Position numbers and translations under genes: made by a program. Positions 29,675-39,400 of a stretch of DNA of 64,000 nucleotides are shown one piece after another (the first letter of the stretch is position 1; each line of letters begins with the position of its first letter). The stretch comes from Thermus amyloliquefaciens (lineage in GTDB: Bacteria; Deinococcota; Deinococci; Deinococcales; Thermaceae), in contig NZ_JQMV01000003.1 in the NCBI RefSeq assembly GCF_000744885.1, positions 1,612,001 to 1,676,000 of the forward strand, read 5' to 3'. Under the pieces are notes generated by a model. The model did not search any database and was not told the origin of the DNA. It saw only the letters and a program-made list of their open reading frames with translations.

Positions 29675-30508
29675 ATGGAGATCTTTTTCCAGCTCTTCTG
29701 GCTCTTTTTCATCCTCTCGGCCCTATCCCCTTACCTACAGCAGCAAATGCTCCTTGGGGCCAGGGCCCGGAAGATCGCTGAGCTGGAAAGAAAGCGCAAG
29801 AGCCGGGTCATCACCATGATCCACCGGCAAGAAGCGGTGAGCTTTTTGGGCATCCCCATAAGCCGCTTCATCAACATTGACGACTCCGAGCAGGTCCTAA
29901 GGGCCATCCGCCTCACGGACAAGAACGTGCCCATTGACCTCATCCTCCACACCCCCGGGGGCCTGGTCCTGGCGGCGGAGCAGATCGCCGAGGCCCTCCT
30001 GCGCCACCCGGCCAAGGTCACGGTCTTCGTGCCCCACTACGCCATGTCCGGGGGGACCCTCATCGCCCTGGCCGCGGACGAGATCGTCATGGACGAAAAC
30101 GCCGTCTTGGGGCCCGTGGACCCCCAGCTCGGCCAGTACCCAGCGGCCAGCATCCTAAAGGTGCTGGAGAAGAAGCCCATCCAGGAAATAGACGACCAGA
30201 CCCTGATCCTGGCGGACGTGGCGGAGAAGGCCCTCAAGCAGGTGAAGGCCACGGTGAAAAACCTGCTCATGAAGCGCATGCCCGAGGAAAAGGCGGAGGA
30301 GGTGGCCACCCTCCTCTCCCAAGGCACCTGGACCCACGACTACCCCATTGACGTGGCCCAGGCCCGGGCGATGGGCCTGCCCGTGAGCACGGAGATGCCC
30401 CTCGAGGTCTACGAGCTCATGGACCTCTACCCCCAGGCCCAGGGGGGCAAGCCCAGCGTGCAGTACGTGCCCATGCCCTACCGCCACCAGGAACCCGGGA
30501 GGCCTTAG
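29675..30508 (+). CDS. Membrane-anchored ClpP-class serine protease (SDH proteinase family)
   Basis: A 277-residue protein with an N-terminal membrane helix (FFQLFWLFFILSALSPYL) followed by a crotonase-fold protease domain. ILHTPGGLVLAAEQIA (about 90-105) gives the oxyanion glycines, and HYAMSGGTLIALAADEIVMD (about 124-143) gives the nucleophile Ser in SGGT, as in the SDH_sah family (Pfam PF01972). GGAGGC precedes ATG. Its stop is directly followed by the rhomboid start, so two membrane proteases are co-expressed. Confidence 0.87.
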   Translation: MEIFFQLFWLFFILSALSPYLQQQMLLGARARKIAELERKRKSRVITMIHRQEAVSFLGIPISRFINIDDSEQVLRAIRLTDKNVPIDLILHTPGGLVLAAEQIAEALLRHPAKVTVFVPHYAMSGGTLIALAADEIVMDENAVLGPVDPQLGQYPAASILKVLEKKPIQEIDDQTLILADVAEKALKQVKATVKNLLMKRMPEEKAEEVATLLSQGTWTHDYPIDVAQARAMGLPVSTEMPLEVYELMDLYPQAQGGKPSVQYVPMPYRHQEPGRP

Positions 30509-31603
30509 GTGTTTCCCCTCTACGACATCAACCACGCCCGCCGACCGGCCTTCGTGGTCAAGGGCCTGGTGCTCCTCAACGCCTTGGCCTTTCTCTGGCA
30601 GCTTTCCGTGGGCGTGGAAGGGTCCGCCCAGGCCTATGGCTTTATCCCGGCCCTATTCTTTCAGGACCCGGTGGGCCAGGCCTACCGCCTCCTCACCAGC
30701 ATGTTCCTCCACGGGGGTTTCCTCCACATCCTCTCCAACATGTGGTTCCTCTGGGTCTTCGGGGACAACGTGGAGGACCGCATGGGAAGTGGGCGCTTCC
30801 TCCTCTTCTACCTCCTGGGGGGTCTGGCCGCCGCCTTAGCCCAAGGCCTCTTCAGCCCCTATAGCACCGTTCCCATGATCGGGGCCAGCGGGGCGGTGTC
30901 CGCGGTCTTAGGCGCCTACTACGTCCTCTTCCCCCGGGCCTACGTGGTCTCCGTGGTCTTCTTCCTCTTCCCCCTTTTCGTCACCTTCCCCGCCGGGTTC
31001 TACCTGGGCTACTGGGCCTTCCTTCAGCTCCTCCAGGGCCTTTTGGGCCTCCCCGGGGTGGCCTGGTGGGCCCACCTGGGGGGGTTCCTCTACGGGGTGC
31101 TCCTGGCCCCCGCTTGGCCCGCAGGTGGCGTCGCTGGTAGACTTGGGCCCATGAAGGTAGCCGAGCTGATGACCAAAAACCCCGACACCATCAGCCCCGA
31201 GGCCACTTTAGAGGAAGCGGCCCGGCGCATCCTGGAAAAACGCTACGGCAGCCTCCCCGTGGTGGACCAAGAGGGGCACCTCCTGGGGATCCTCCAGGTG
31301 GAGGAACTCCTGCCCCACCCGGAGAACATCCCTTTCTCCGACGTGGAGGCCCTGCAACTCTTCGGGGAGTGGGTGGACGGGGACTTTCTGGCGGAGATCT
31401 ATCGCCGCTACCAAAAAACACCGGTAAAGGCGGTCATGCGCACGGACATCCCCCGCCTGCACCCCGAGGACCCCGTGGGCCGGGCCTTGGAGCTCCTCCT
31501 CACCTCCGAGGTGCGCCACCTCCCGGTGGTGGACCAGGATGGACGCCTGGTGGGCATCCTCACCCGTAGCGACTTTCTCAAGCTCATCCTGAGGAGGACC
31601 TAA
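30509..31603 (+). CDS. Rhomboid intramembrane protease fused to a tandem CBS domain
   Basis: A 364-residue fusion. Residues 1-205 form a six-helix rhomboid: HGGFLHILSNMWFLWVFGDNVED (about 70-92), nucleophile Ser in IGASGAVSAVLGAYY (about 129-143) and His in WWAHLGGFLYG (about 190-200). Residues 215-364 are two CBS repeats (MKVAELMTKNPDTISPEATL; VKAVMRTDIPRLHPEDPVG), which usually bind adenine nucleotides. GTG start, GGAGG upstream. The linker region encodes an internal promoter and ATG (31151), so a free CBS protein is likely too. Its stop overlaps the napA start (TAATG). Confidence 0.87.
   Translation: MFPLYDINHARRPAFVVKGLVLLNALAFLWQLSVGVEGSAQAYGFIPALFFQDPVGQAYRLLTSMFLHGGFLHILSNMWFLWVFGDNVEDRMGSGRFLLFYLLGGLAAALAQGLFSPYSTVPMIGASGAVSAVLGAYYVLFPRAYVVSVVFFLFPLFVTFPAGFYLGYWAFLQLLQGLLGLPGVAWWAHLGGFLYGVLLAPAWPAGGVAGRLGPMKVAELMTKNPDTISPEATLEEAARRILEKRYGSLPVVDQEGHLLGILQVEELLPHPENIPFSDVEALQLFGEWVDGDFLAEIYRRYQKTPVKAVMRTDIPRLHPEDPVGRALELLLTSEVRHLPVVDQDGRLVGILTRSDFLKLILRRT
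31114..31143 (+). promoter_or_regulatory. Predicted internal promoter for the CBS part alone
   Basis: TTGGCC (31114-31119), 18-nt spacer, TAGACT (31138-31143); the in-frame ATG of the CBS domain lies 7 nt later at 31151 without an SD. This is the leaderless layout. Confidence 0.45.
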
Positions 31604-32766
31604 TGCACGGGGCCGGACACATCCTGGAAGTCTTTTACCTCATTCTGGCCGCCCAGGCGATGGCCTTTCTCTTCAAGCGGCTGAACCAGCCCGTGGTCAT
31701 CGGGGAGGTCCTGGCGGGGATCCTGGTGGGGCCGGCCCTGTTGGGCCTGGTGCACGAGGGGGAGATCCTGGAGTTTCTGGCGGAGCTCGGGGCCATCTTC
31801 CTCCTCCTCATGGTGGGCCTGGAAACCCGGCTCAAGGACATCCTGGCCGTGGGCAAGGAGGCCTTCCTGGTGGCCGTCTTGGGGGTGGCCTTCCCCTTCG
31901 TGGGGGGCTACCTCTTCGGCCTGCAAATCGGTTTCGCCACCCTGCCCTCCCTCTTCCTGGGCACCGCCTTGGTGGCCACCAGCGTGGGCATCACCGCCCG
32001 GGTGTTGCAGGAGCTTGGGGTGCTTTCCCGCCCCTACGCCCGGGTCATCCTGGGGGCAGCGGTCATTGACGACGTGCTGGGCCTTATCGTCCTGGCGGTG
32101 GTGAACGGGGTGGCCAAAACCGGGCAGGTGGAAACCGGGGCCATCCTCCAGCTCATCCTGCTCTCCGTGGTCTTCGTGGGTCTGGCCGTGGCCCTTTCGC
32201 CCCTCTTCGCCCGCTTGCCCTTGGAAAAGCTCCCCGTGGGTAGCCCCACGGGCTTCGCCCTGGCCCTGGGGGTGGGCATGGCCGCCCTGGCCGCCGCCAT
32301 CGGCCTAGCCCCCATCGTGGGGGCCTTCCTGGGGGGCATGCTCCTCTCCGAGGTGCGGGAAAAGTACAGGCTGGAGGAGCCCATCTTCGCCATTGAAAGC
32401 TTCCTGGCCCCCATCTTCTTCGCCATGGTGGGGGTGCGGTTGGAGCTGGCCGCCCTGATCTCCCCCGCCACCCTGGCGGCGGGAAGCGTGGTCACGGTCA
32501 TCGCCATCCTGGGGAAGGTGCTGGGAGGGTTCTTGGGCTCCCTCACCCAGGGGGTGCGTTCGGCCCTCACCGTGGGGGTGGGCATGGCTCCCCGGGGAGA
32601 GGTGGGGCTGATCGTGGCCGCCTTGGGCCTGGCCGCGGGGGCGGTCAACGAGGAGGAGTACGCCATCGTCCTCTTCATGGTGGTCTTCACCACCCTTTTC
32701 GCCCCCTTCGCCCTAAAACCCCTCATCGCCTGGACGGAAAAGGGCTTGCGCCAGGCTAAGGAATAG
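31603..32766 (+). CDS. napA: Na+/H+ antiporter NapA (CPA2 family)
   Basis: Exchanges protons for sodium across the membrane. At 387 residues with about 13 helices it matches T. thermophilus NapA, whose structure is known. The ion-binding aspartate pair is present in ILGAAVIDDVLGLIV (about 148-162), and the late helix has the conserved Lys in FGLE/IGK-like context (AILGKVLGGFLG, about 302-313). Start by TAATG overlap with the rhomboid-CBS gene, so CBS sensing and ion transport may be linked. It converges on the transglycosylase with 11 bp overlap. Confidence 0.94.
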   Translation: MHGAGHILEVFYLILAAQAMAFLFKRLNQPVVIGEVLAGILVGPALLGLVHEGEILEFLAELGAIFLLLMVGLETRLKDILAVGKEAFLVAVLGVAFPFVGGYLFGLQIGFATLPSLFLGTALVATSVGITARVLQELGVLSRPYARVILGAAVIDDVLGLIVLAVVNGVAKTGQVETGAILQLILLSVVFVGLAVALSPLFARLPLEKLPVGSPTGFALALGVGMAALAAAIGLAPIVGAFLGGMLLSEVREKYRLEEPIFAIESFLAPIFFAMVGVRLELAALISPATLAAGSVVTVIAILGKVLGGFLGSLTQGVRSALTVGVGMAPRGEVGLIVAALGLAAGAVNEEEYAIVLFMVVFTTLFAPFALKPLIAWTEKGLRQAKE

Positions 32767-34369
32767 CCCGGTAAGCGGCGTAGGCGGCGAGGACCTGGGC
32801 CAGGTACTCCCTAGGCTCGTCCCGCTCCTGGAAACGGAGGAAGGCATAGAGGCCCCCTTCCCGGGCGATGCCCCTTAGGGTGTAGCCGATGCCCCCGTTG
32901 TAGGCGGTGAGGGCGCAGGCTACTTGCTCCAGGCCCGAGAAGGCGGCGCACCGCTCCAGGAGCCAGCGCAGGTAGCGGGCGGCGTAGCGGATGCTGGCCT
33001 CGGGGTCAAAGGGGTCGGCGGGGGGCTCCCCCAGCATCCGGGCCACGTCGGCCCAGGTGCTCCGCAGGAATTGGGCCAGCCCCAAGGCCCCCGTGGGGCT
33101 CACCGCCAGGGGATCAAAGCGGCTTTCCACGTGGAGGAGGGCGTAGAGGAGGTCGGGGTCCAGGCCTTCCCTCCGGGCGTACCCTTCCACCCAATCCCGG
33201 TAGGGGCGGGGGTAGGCCAAGGCGGTGGGCCAGGCGGCCCTAATGCCTTCCCGGTAGGCCCCCAGGCGGTAGAGGAGGGGCACCAGGGCGGGCCAGTCCT
33301 GGGGGCGCTGCCACAGGGCGTAGCGCACCACACCCCGGGCCCAGGCCTCCTTACCGGAGGCCACCAGGGCCTCCACCAGGGGCGCCTCCGGCGGGGGCGA
33401 GGAGGGAGGGGCAGGGGGCGGGGGCACGGGCTCCTTCCCCAGGAGGAGGCCTAACCCCCCCGGCGCAAGGCTCAGGGCCTCCTCCCCAAGCCCCCCTAGC
33501 CCCAGCTCCCCCGCCAGGAAATAGGCCCGAAGGGCGGCATCATCCGCATACCGGCTCGAGCCCCGGGCCAGGTCCAAATAGAGCTCCAGGGCCTCCCTCC
33601 TGAGGCCCAGCCGCTCCAGAAGCCCCGTGGCCCGCCAAACCCCTTCCGGGGTGCTCCTCCGGTAGGCCTCCACCGCCTCGAGGAGCCTCCCCATCTCCTC
33701 CAGGATCCGCCCTTGAGCGTAGCGGCTTTCCGGGTGGGGGTAGCGGGCCAGGGCCTCCAGGGCCTCCTCCCTCCGCCCAAGCCGCCACAGGGCATAGCCC
33801 AGGCCCAGGTACCCCCGATCTTCCCGCCTGGACCATTCCTGGTAGACGGGCAAGGCCTCCCGGTAGCGGCCCAGGCGGAAGAGGGCCTGGGCGCGGAGGT
33901 CAAGGCGGCTTCCCTGGGGGAGGACCCGCAGGAGGGCCTCGTAGGCCCTCCCCCGGAAAAGGGCCAGCCAAAGCCCCTCCCCCTCTCCCAGGGAAAGGAG
34001 GGCCTCCACGGCTTCCTTTTCGGGAAGGAGCCTTTCCCAGGCGGAAAAGGCGCGGGGGTCCTTGGCCTCTTGGAGGAGGGAGGCCGCCTTGCGCCAAGCG
34101 GGCCGCGCTTCCCAGCCCGGTTCAAAGGCCTCCACCCCCTCCAAGAAGAGGGCGTAGCGCCAGGCATACTCCGCCCGTTCCGCCAAGGGAACCTCCTCCC
34201 GGTCCACCAGCAGCCAGCCCGCCAGCATGCGGGCATATCCCTCCCCTCCCAGGGCCACCTGGCGCACCTCCTCCACCCTTCCCCCCTCCAGGGCGGCGAA
34301 GGGTTCGGGAAGGCGTTGGGCCTGGCAGGAGGTAAGGGCCAGGAGGAAGGAAAGCAGCAACCCACGCAC
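32756..34369 (-). CDS. Lytic transglycosylase lipoprotein (Slt70-like)
   Basis: Cleaves peptidoglycan glycan strands, forming 1,6-anhydro ends. The 537-residue protein starts (GTG) with a signal sequence carrying a lipobox-like ALTSC (about 12-16). A long superhelical TPR-like middle follows (about 40-370). The SLT domain has the catalytic Glu in LLHVESRFDPLAVSPTGALGL (about 423-443), then YNGGIGYTLRGI (about 498-509). Domain order is that of soluble lytic transglycosylase. Confidence 0.9.
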   Translation of the reverse strand: MRGLLLSFLLALTSCQAQRLPEPFAALEGGRVEEVRQVALGGEGYARMLAGWLLVDREEVPLAERAEYAWRYALFLEGVEAFEPGWEARPAWRKAASLLQEAKDPRAFSAWERLLPEKEAVEALLSLGEGEGLWLALFRGRAYEALLRVLPQGSRLDLRAQALFRLGRYREALPVYQEWSRREDRGYLGLGYALWRLGRREEALEALARYPHPESRYAQGRILEEMGRLLEAVEAYRRSTPEGVWRATGLLERLGLRREALELYLDLARGSSRYADDAALRAYFLAGELGLGGLGEEALSLAPGGLGLLLGKEPVPPPPAPPSSPPPEAPLVEALVASGKEAWARGVVRYALWQRPQDWPALVPLLYRLGAYREGIRAAWPTALAYPRPYRDWVEGYARREGLDPDLLYALLHVESRFDPLAVSPTGALGLAQFLRSTWADVARMLGEPPADPFDPEASIRYAARYLRWLLERCAAFSGLEQVACALTAYNGGIGYTLRGIAREGGLYAFLRFQERDEPREYLAQVLAAYAAYRAIP

Positions 34370-34502
34370 ACCCCTACCCTAGCAAAAGCCCCATGGCAAG
34401 CCCAAAGGCCAGGCTTCCCCTCCGCCTTGGGAAAGGCATTCCTTTCCTTAACGGAAGCCCCCTGGCAAAACCCCGGGGCCTGAGCGTAGCCTAGTAGGGC
34501 TT

Positions 34503-35837
34503 ATGGAGGGCCGTATTCCCCCCCACAGCCTCGAGGCGGAACAGAGCGTCCTGGGGGCCATTCTCTTGGATTCGGAGGTGCTGGACGAGCTGGAGGGCCT
34601 CCTCCCCTCCCCGGAGGCCTTTTATGCGGAGGCCCACCGCAAGATCTATGCGGCCATGCAGGCCCTAAGGTCCCAGGGCAAGCCCGTGGACCTGGTTACC
34701 CTGGCGGAGGAGCTTTCCCGCCGGGGGGAGCTGGAAGGGGTGGGAGGGGTAAGCTACCTGGTCCAGCTTTCCGAGGCCACCCCCACCGCCGCCTATGCGG
34801 AGCATTACGCCCGCATCGTGGCGGAGAAGTGGACCCTAAGAAAGCTGATCCAGGCGGCGGGCGAGGCCATGCGCCTGGCCTACGAGGAGGCGGGAAGCCT
34901 GGATGAGATCCTGGACACCGCGGGCAAAAGGATCCTCGAGGTGGCCCTCATCCAGACGGAAACCGAGGCCCGCCCCATGCGGGAGCTGGTGCACGAAACC
35001 TTTGAGCACATCGAATCCCTCTTCCAGAACAAGGGGGAGGTGGCCGGGGTACGCACCGGTTTCAAGGAACTGGACCAGCTTATCGGCACCCTGGCCCCGG
35101 GCTCCTTGAACATCATCGCCGCCCGCCCCGCCATGGGCAAGACCGCCTTCGCCCTCACCATCGCCCAGCACGCCGCCCTAAAGGAGGGGATAGGGGTGGG
35201 GATCTACTCCCTGGAGATGCCCGCCTCCCAGCTCACCCTGCGCCTCATGTGCTCGGAAGCCCGCATCGACATGAACCGGGTGCGCCTGGGGCAGCTCACG
35301 GACCGCGACTTCTCCCGCTTGGTGGACGTGGCGAGCAGGCTTTCCGAGGCCCCCATCTACATCGACGACACCCCAGACCTCACCCTGATGGAGCTCAGGG
35401 CCCGGGCCCGGCGGCTTAGAAGCCAGCACGCGGTGGGCCTTCTCATCATCGACTACCTGCAGCTCATGTCCGGACCCGGGGCGGGCAAGCAAGGGGAAAA
35501 CCGGCAACAGGAAATCGCCGCCATATCCCGGGGGCTTAAGGCCTTGGCCCGGGAGCTCCACGTGCCCGTGATCGCCTTAAGCCAGCTTTCCCGGGCCGTG
35601 GAAGCCAGGCCCAACAAGCGCCCCATGCTCTCCGACCTCCGGGAGTCCGGCTCCATTGAACAGGACGCCGATCTGGTGATGTTCATCTACCGGGACGAGT
35701 ACTATAACCCCCACTCCGAAAAGGCGGGGATTGCGGAGATCATCGTGGGCAAGCAGCGCAACGGCCCCACCGGCACGGTGGAGCTCCAGTTCCACGCCGC
35801 CCACGTGCGCTTCAACGACCTGGCCCGGGGGCCTTGA
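34503..35837 (+). CDS. dnaB: Replicative DNA helicase DnaB
   Basis: Hexameric 5'-3' helicase at the replication fork, 444 residues as usual for Thermus. The N-terminal domain begins PPHSLEAEQSVLGAILLD. The RecA-like motor has Walker A ARPAMGKTAFALTIA (about 203-217), Walker B LLIIDYLQLM (about 310-319), and the arginine-finger/H4 region with LRESGSIEQDADLVMFIYRDEYY (about 376-398). The 3' end overlaps the convergent protoglobin gene by 26 bp. Confidence 0.97.
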   Translation: MEGRIPPHSLEAEQSVLGAILLDSEVLDELEGLLPSPEAFYAEAHRKIYAAMQALRSQGKPVDLVTLAEELSRRGELEGVGGVSYLVQLSEATPTAAYAEHYARIVAEKWTLRKLIQAAGEAMRLAYEEAGSLDEILDTAGKRILEVALIQTETEARPMRELVHETFEHIESLFQNKGEVAGVRTGFKELDQLIGTLAPGSLNIIAARPAMGKTAFALTIAQHAALKEGIGVGIYSLEMPASQLTLRLMCSEARIDMNRVRLGQLTDRDFSRLVDVASRLSEAPIYIDDTPDLTLMELRARARRLRSQHAVGLLIIDYLQLMSGPGAGKQGENRQQEIAAISRGLKALARELHVPVIALSQLSRAVEARPNKRPMLSDLRESGSIEQDADLVMFIYRDEYYNPHSEKAGIAEIIVGKQRNGPTGTVELQFHAAHVRFNDLARGP

Positions 35838-36375
35838 GAAGGGTGGCCGCCCCTTGGGCCAGGGCCTCCCTGAGGTCCAGGTGGCCCTGGGCGAGGCCCA
35901 GGGAAAGGGCCTCGAGGTAGCTCTCCTCAATGAGGGCCACCTCTATGGCGATGATCTTCTCAAAGGCCTCCACCGCCCCATAGATCTCCGGGCCCCGCAG
36001 CGCCGAGCGCATGTGCTCCAAGGAGAGCTCCTGCACAACGCCCATGGCGGGGATCATGGCCCGGGGGCCTATCCCCAACCGGGCATGCACCAGGCCAACC
36101 CGCCTGCGCCCTTCCGCATAGGCCCGGTCATAGGTGCCCGAAAAAAGCTCGGCGTACCAGCGGGCAAAGGTGCCGTAAAGCCGCTCCACCCTGCCAGGCA
36201 CCGCATGGAGGATGGCCCCAAGCTCCTCGTCCCGCCCCAGGTAGTCGTAGAAGGCCAAGGCCACCTCGGGCGCCATGGGCGCCATAAGGGAACCCAGGTC
36301 CCGCAGAAGGGCCGCATGGGCCTCGGTAAAACCGGTGCGGCGCTTGAGAAGTTCCAGAAGGGCCCCGGGGTCCAC
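35812..36375 (-). CDS. Single-domain protoglobin / globin-sensor-like protein
   Basis: A 187-residue all-helical protein. ALLRDLGSLMAPMAPEVALAFYDYL (about 23-47) and YAEGRRRVGLVHARLGIGPRAMIPAM (about 84-109) are the hallmarks of protoglobin/globin-coupled sensor domains; the His in GLVHARLG is the probable proximal heme ligand. No output domain follows. Such proteins bind O2, CO or NO; role here unknown. GTG start. It lies between dnaB and gltB. Confidence 0.8.
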   Translation of the reverse strand: MDPGALLELLKRRTGFTEAHAALLRDLGSLMAPMAPEVALAFYDYLGRDEELGAILHAVPGRVERLYGTFARWYAELFSGTYDRAYAEGRRRVGLVHARLGIGPRAMIPAMGVVQELSLEHMRSALRGPEIYGAVEAFEKIIAIEVALIEESYLEALSLGLAQGHLDLREALAQGAATLLKAPGPGR

Positions 36376-36417
36376 GGGACAAATGTACCTCCCCTGCTCC
36401 GCCGTGTCCAGGCCAAA

Positions 36418-36444
36418 GGCCCCAGGGCCGGGCTCCCTGGGGCC
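36418..36444 (-). terminator. Hairpin downstream of gltB
   Basis: GGCCCCAGGG and CCCTGGGGCC form a perfect 10-bp stem with a 7-nt loop. On the minus strand it is followed only by TTT. It separates gltB from the protoglobin gene. Confidence 0.6.
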
Positions 36445-36476
36445 TCCCCTCCGTCCCCCATGGCCATGGGGTGTCC

Positions 36477-39400
36477 TTATTCCGTGCTCACCCCCTGCTC
36501 CACCTGCTGGCTGACGGGCTCCACCATGCGGAAGTGCTGGGCGGGGTCCAGGAGGAGCTTCTCCAGGCGGGCCGCCTTCTCCTCCCGCTTGGCCTCCCTC
36601 AGGATCCGGATGTAGGCGGAAAGGAGCTCCTGCACATCCTCCACCCCCCTTAGGTCCAGGGGCTTCACCGCCACCTTGGCCCCCTTGGCCAGGCGGCGCT
36701 TCATGGCCTCCTCGGTGAGGCCCATCTCCGGCCAGTGGCGCAGGTAGACCCGCCCCCCGGTCATGCCCGAGCAGATCCAGGGCCCCGGGTCCCCCAGGAC
36801 CAAGGCCCGCCCCCGGGTCATGTACTCAAAGGCGAAGCCCTTGGCCTGGGCGCGGGCGGCCAGGTTGCCGAGGTCATCCCTGAGGGGACGCTCAGGCTCC
36901 CCGCCCAGGACCACGTCCGCCCCGGAAAGCCGGATGCAGAAGCGGCTGTCCGCCACCCCCTCCACGATGAGGAGGCCCCCGATGGCCCCGTAGGCGAAGC
37001 TCTTGCCCACGGAGCCGTCCACATAGGCCCCGTAGGGGTTCCGGCCCTTGAGCACCGCCACCGTGCCCCCGAAGGCGCTCTTGGCCACCCCGTCCTGGGC
37101 CCCGCCCTCCACCACCACCTTCATGCCCTCCAGGTTAAAGGCCGCAAGGCCATTCCCGGCCACGCTTCCCGCATCAAAGCGGAGCTCCACCTCGGCGTCA
37201 AAACCTTTGCCGTAGAGGCGCCTTCTGGCGATCTCCCCCGCCAGGTGGGCCCCCAGGGCGCGGTCGGTGGAGTTCACCGGACCCTCCTGGAAAACCAGCC
37301 TGCGGCTTCCCTCCCCATAGGCCGCCATCACCACCTCGGTGATGGTGCGGGTGAGCTGGTTCAAGGGCTTTCTCAGCACGTGGGCCGAGGTGTCCTTAAG
37401 CCACTCGGGCTCCTCCACGGGCAGGAGGAAGTAGGAGAGGTCCAGTTCCTCCAGGTGGTCCCGCTGGAAAAGGAGGTCCACCCGCCCCCTGAGTTCCCTT
37501 AGGGAACGGGCCCCCAAGGCGGCCACCAGCTCCCTCAGGGCCTCCCCCTTGGCCTCAAAGAAGCGGGTAAGCGCCTCCACCGCCCGGTCCACGTCCTGGG
37601 GCACGAAGCGCTTGAGGCCATGGGCCAGGGCCTCCTCCACCGTCTCGATCTGGGTGGTGATGCCCACGTGGCAGGTGTCCAGCTGGCACCCCCGGCAGAT
37701 GGTGCAGCCGATGGCCACCATGGCCATGGTGGCCATGCCCACCCGGTCCGCCCCCAAAAGGACCATGCGCAAGACGTCGTAGGCGGTCTTGAGGCCGCCA
37801 TCCGCCCAGATCTCCACCCGGTCCCGCAGGCCCGCCCGGACCAAAGCCCGGTGAGCCCGGCGCACCCCAAGCTCCACGGGAAGCCCCGCGTACTTGAGGG
37901 CATGGAGCCGGGCCGCCCCCGTACCCCCCTCAAACCCCGAGAGGGTGATCACGTCCGCCCCCGCCTTGGCGATGCCCACGGCGATGGTGCCGATGCCTGG
38001 GATCACGGGCACCTTCACCGAGACCAGGGCCTTGGGGTTCACCGTCTTGAGCTCCTCAATGAGCTGGGCCAGGTCCTCGATGGAGTAGAGGTCGTGGTTG
38101 TTGGAGGGGCTGATGAGGTCCACCCCGGGCACGGCGTTCCGGGCGGCGGCCACCTTGGGGGAGACCTTCTTCCCCGGCAGGTGCCCCCCCTCCCCCGGCT
38201 TGGCCCCCTGGCCGATCTTGATCTCGATGACGCTGGCCGAGTTCAGCATGTAGGCATGGACGCCGAAGCGGCCCGAGGCCACCTGCTGCCCGCGCCAGTG
38301 GGTGTACCGGCCCAGCATGTCGGGGATCTCCCCGCCTTCCCCGTTGATGCAGAGCATGTTGAGCCGCTTGGCCGCCTCCACGTAGGCCCGGAAGGAGGCC
38401 TCCCCCTGGGAGCCGAAGCTCATGGCGCTGATGATGAAGGGCAGGGAGTGGCCCCCCACGGAGAGGTCCACCTCCTCCGGGGAAACCTCGCTCCGCTCGG
38501 GGAAGCGCACCTCCAAAAGCTGCCTGGCGGCCACCGGGCTTTCCCGCTCCAGGGAGCGGACCTTCTCCTGGAAGTGGCTGTAGGGGGCCTGGCCCGAGGC
38601 CACCTCCTGGGCCGCCTTGTAGATCCTGGGGTTGAAGCGGAAGTCCTTGGCGGGAAGGACCTTTTCCGCCCGGAAGAAGCCCTCCCGCTCCAGGAGGGTC
38701 CGTTCCAGCTCCAAAAAGCCATACCCCCCGGTCTCCGAGCCCAGGAAGTTGCGGGTGCCAAAGTACTCGGCCAGCTCCGGCTTGAGGCCGATGGCGCTGA
38801 AGATCTTCCCGTAGCCCCTAAGCTCGTGGATGCCCATGGTGGAGATGACCTTCTCCAGGCCCTTGCGCAGGGCCTCGAGGGCGTTGGCCACCCCCTTCCG
38901 CCCCTCCAGGGCCCGGGCCTTCGCCTCAAGAAGCCAAGGGGCCACCGCCTCCGCCCCCAGGCCCAACAGGAAGGCCACGTCGTGCAGGTTCCTGACCCCG
39001 CCCGAATGGACCAGGAGGGAGGTGCGCCGCCTCAAGGCCACCCCCTCGGCGTCCCGCTTCAGGAGGGCCCGGTTCACCGCGGCCACCGCCAGGCCGATGT
39101 CAATCCAGACCCCTCCTTGGAAGGCCTCCCGGTCGGAGAGGATGAGGACCTCCGCCCCCTCCTCCACCGCCCGCACCGCCTCCTCCTCCAGCCGCCTAAG
39201 CCCCAGGAGAAGCCCCTCCTCCACGGTGAACTGGGGCACCAGGGTGGCGGTCTTGAACCGGGCCTTCACCTCCCCTAGGGTGAGGGTGCCGAAGCTTTCC
39301 GCCAGGCCTTCGTCCTCCTCCAAGACGAGGGGGAGGAGAAGCTCCTCCACCCTGCCCCCACCCCGGCCGTCGGGCAAGGGGCGGCGGCCCAAGAGGGTGC

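Noticed and set aside
37620-39278. 552-residue ORF antisense to gltB
   Set aside because: Same reason: a shadow of the glutamate synthase frame with repetitive HPG-rich composition.
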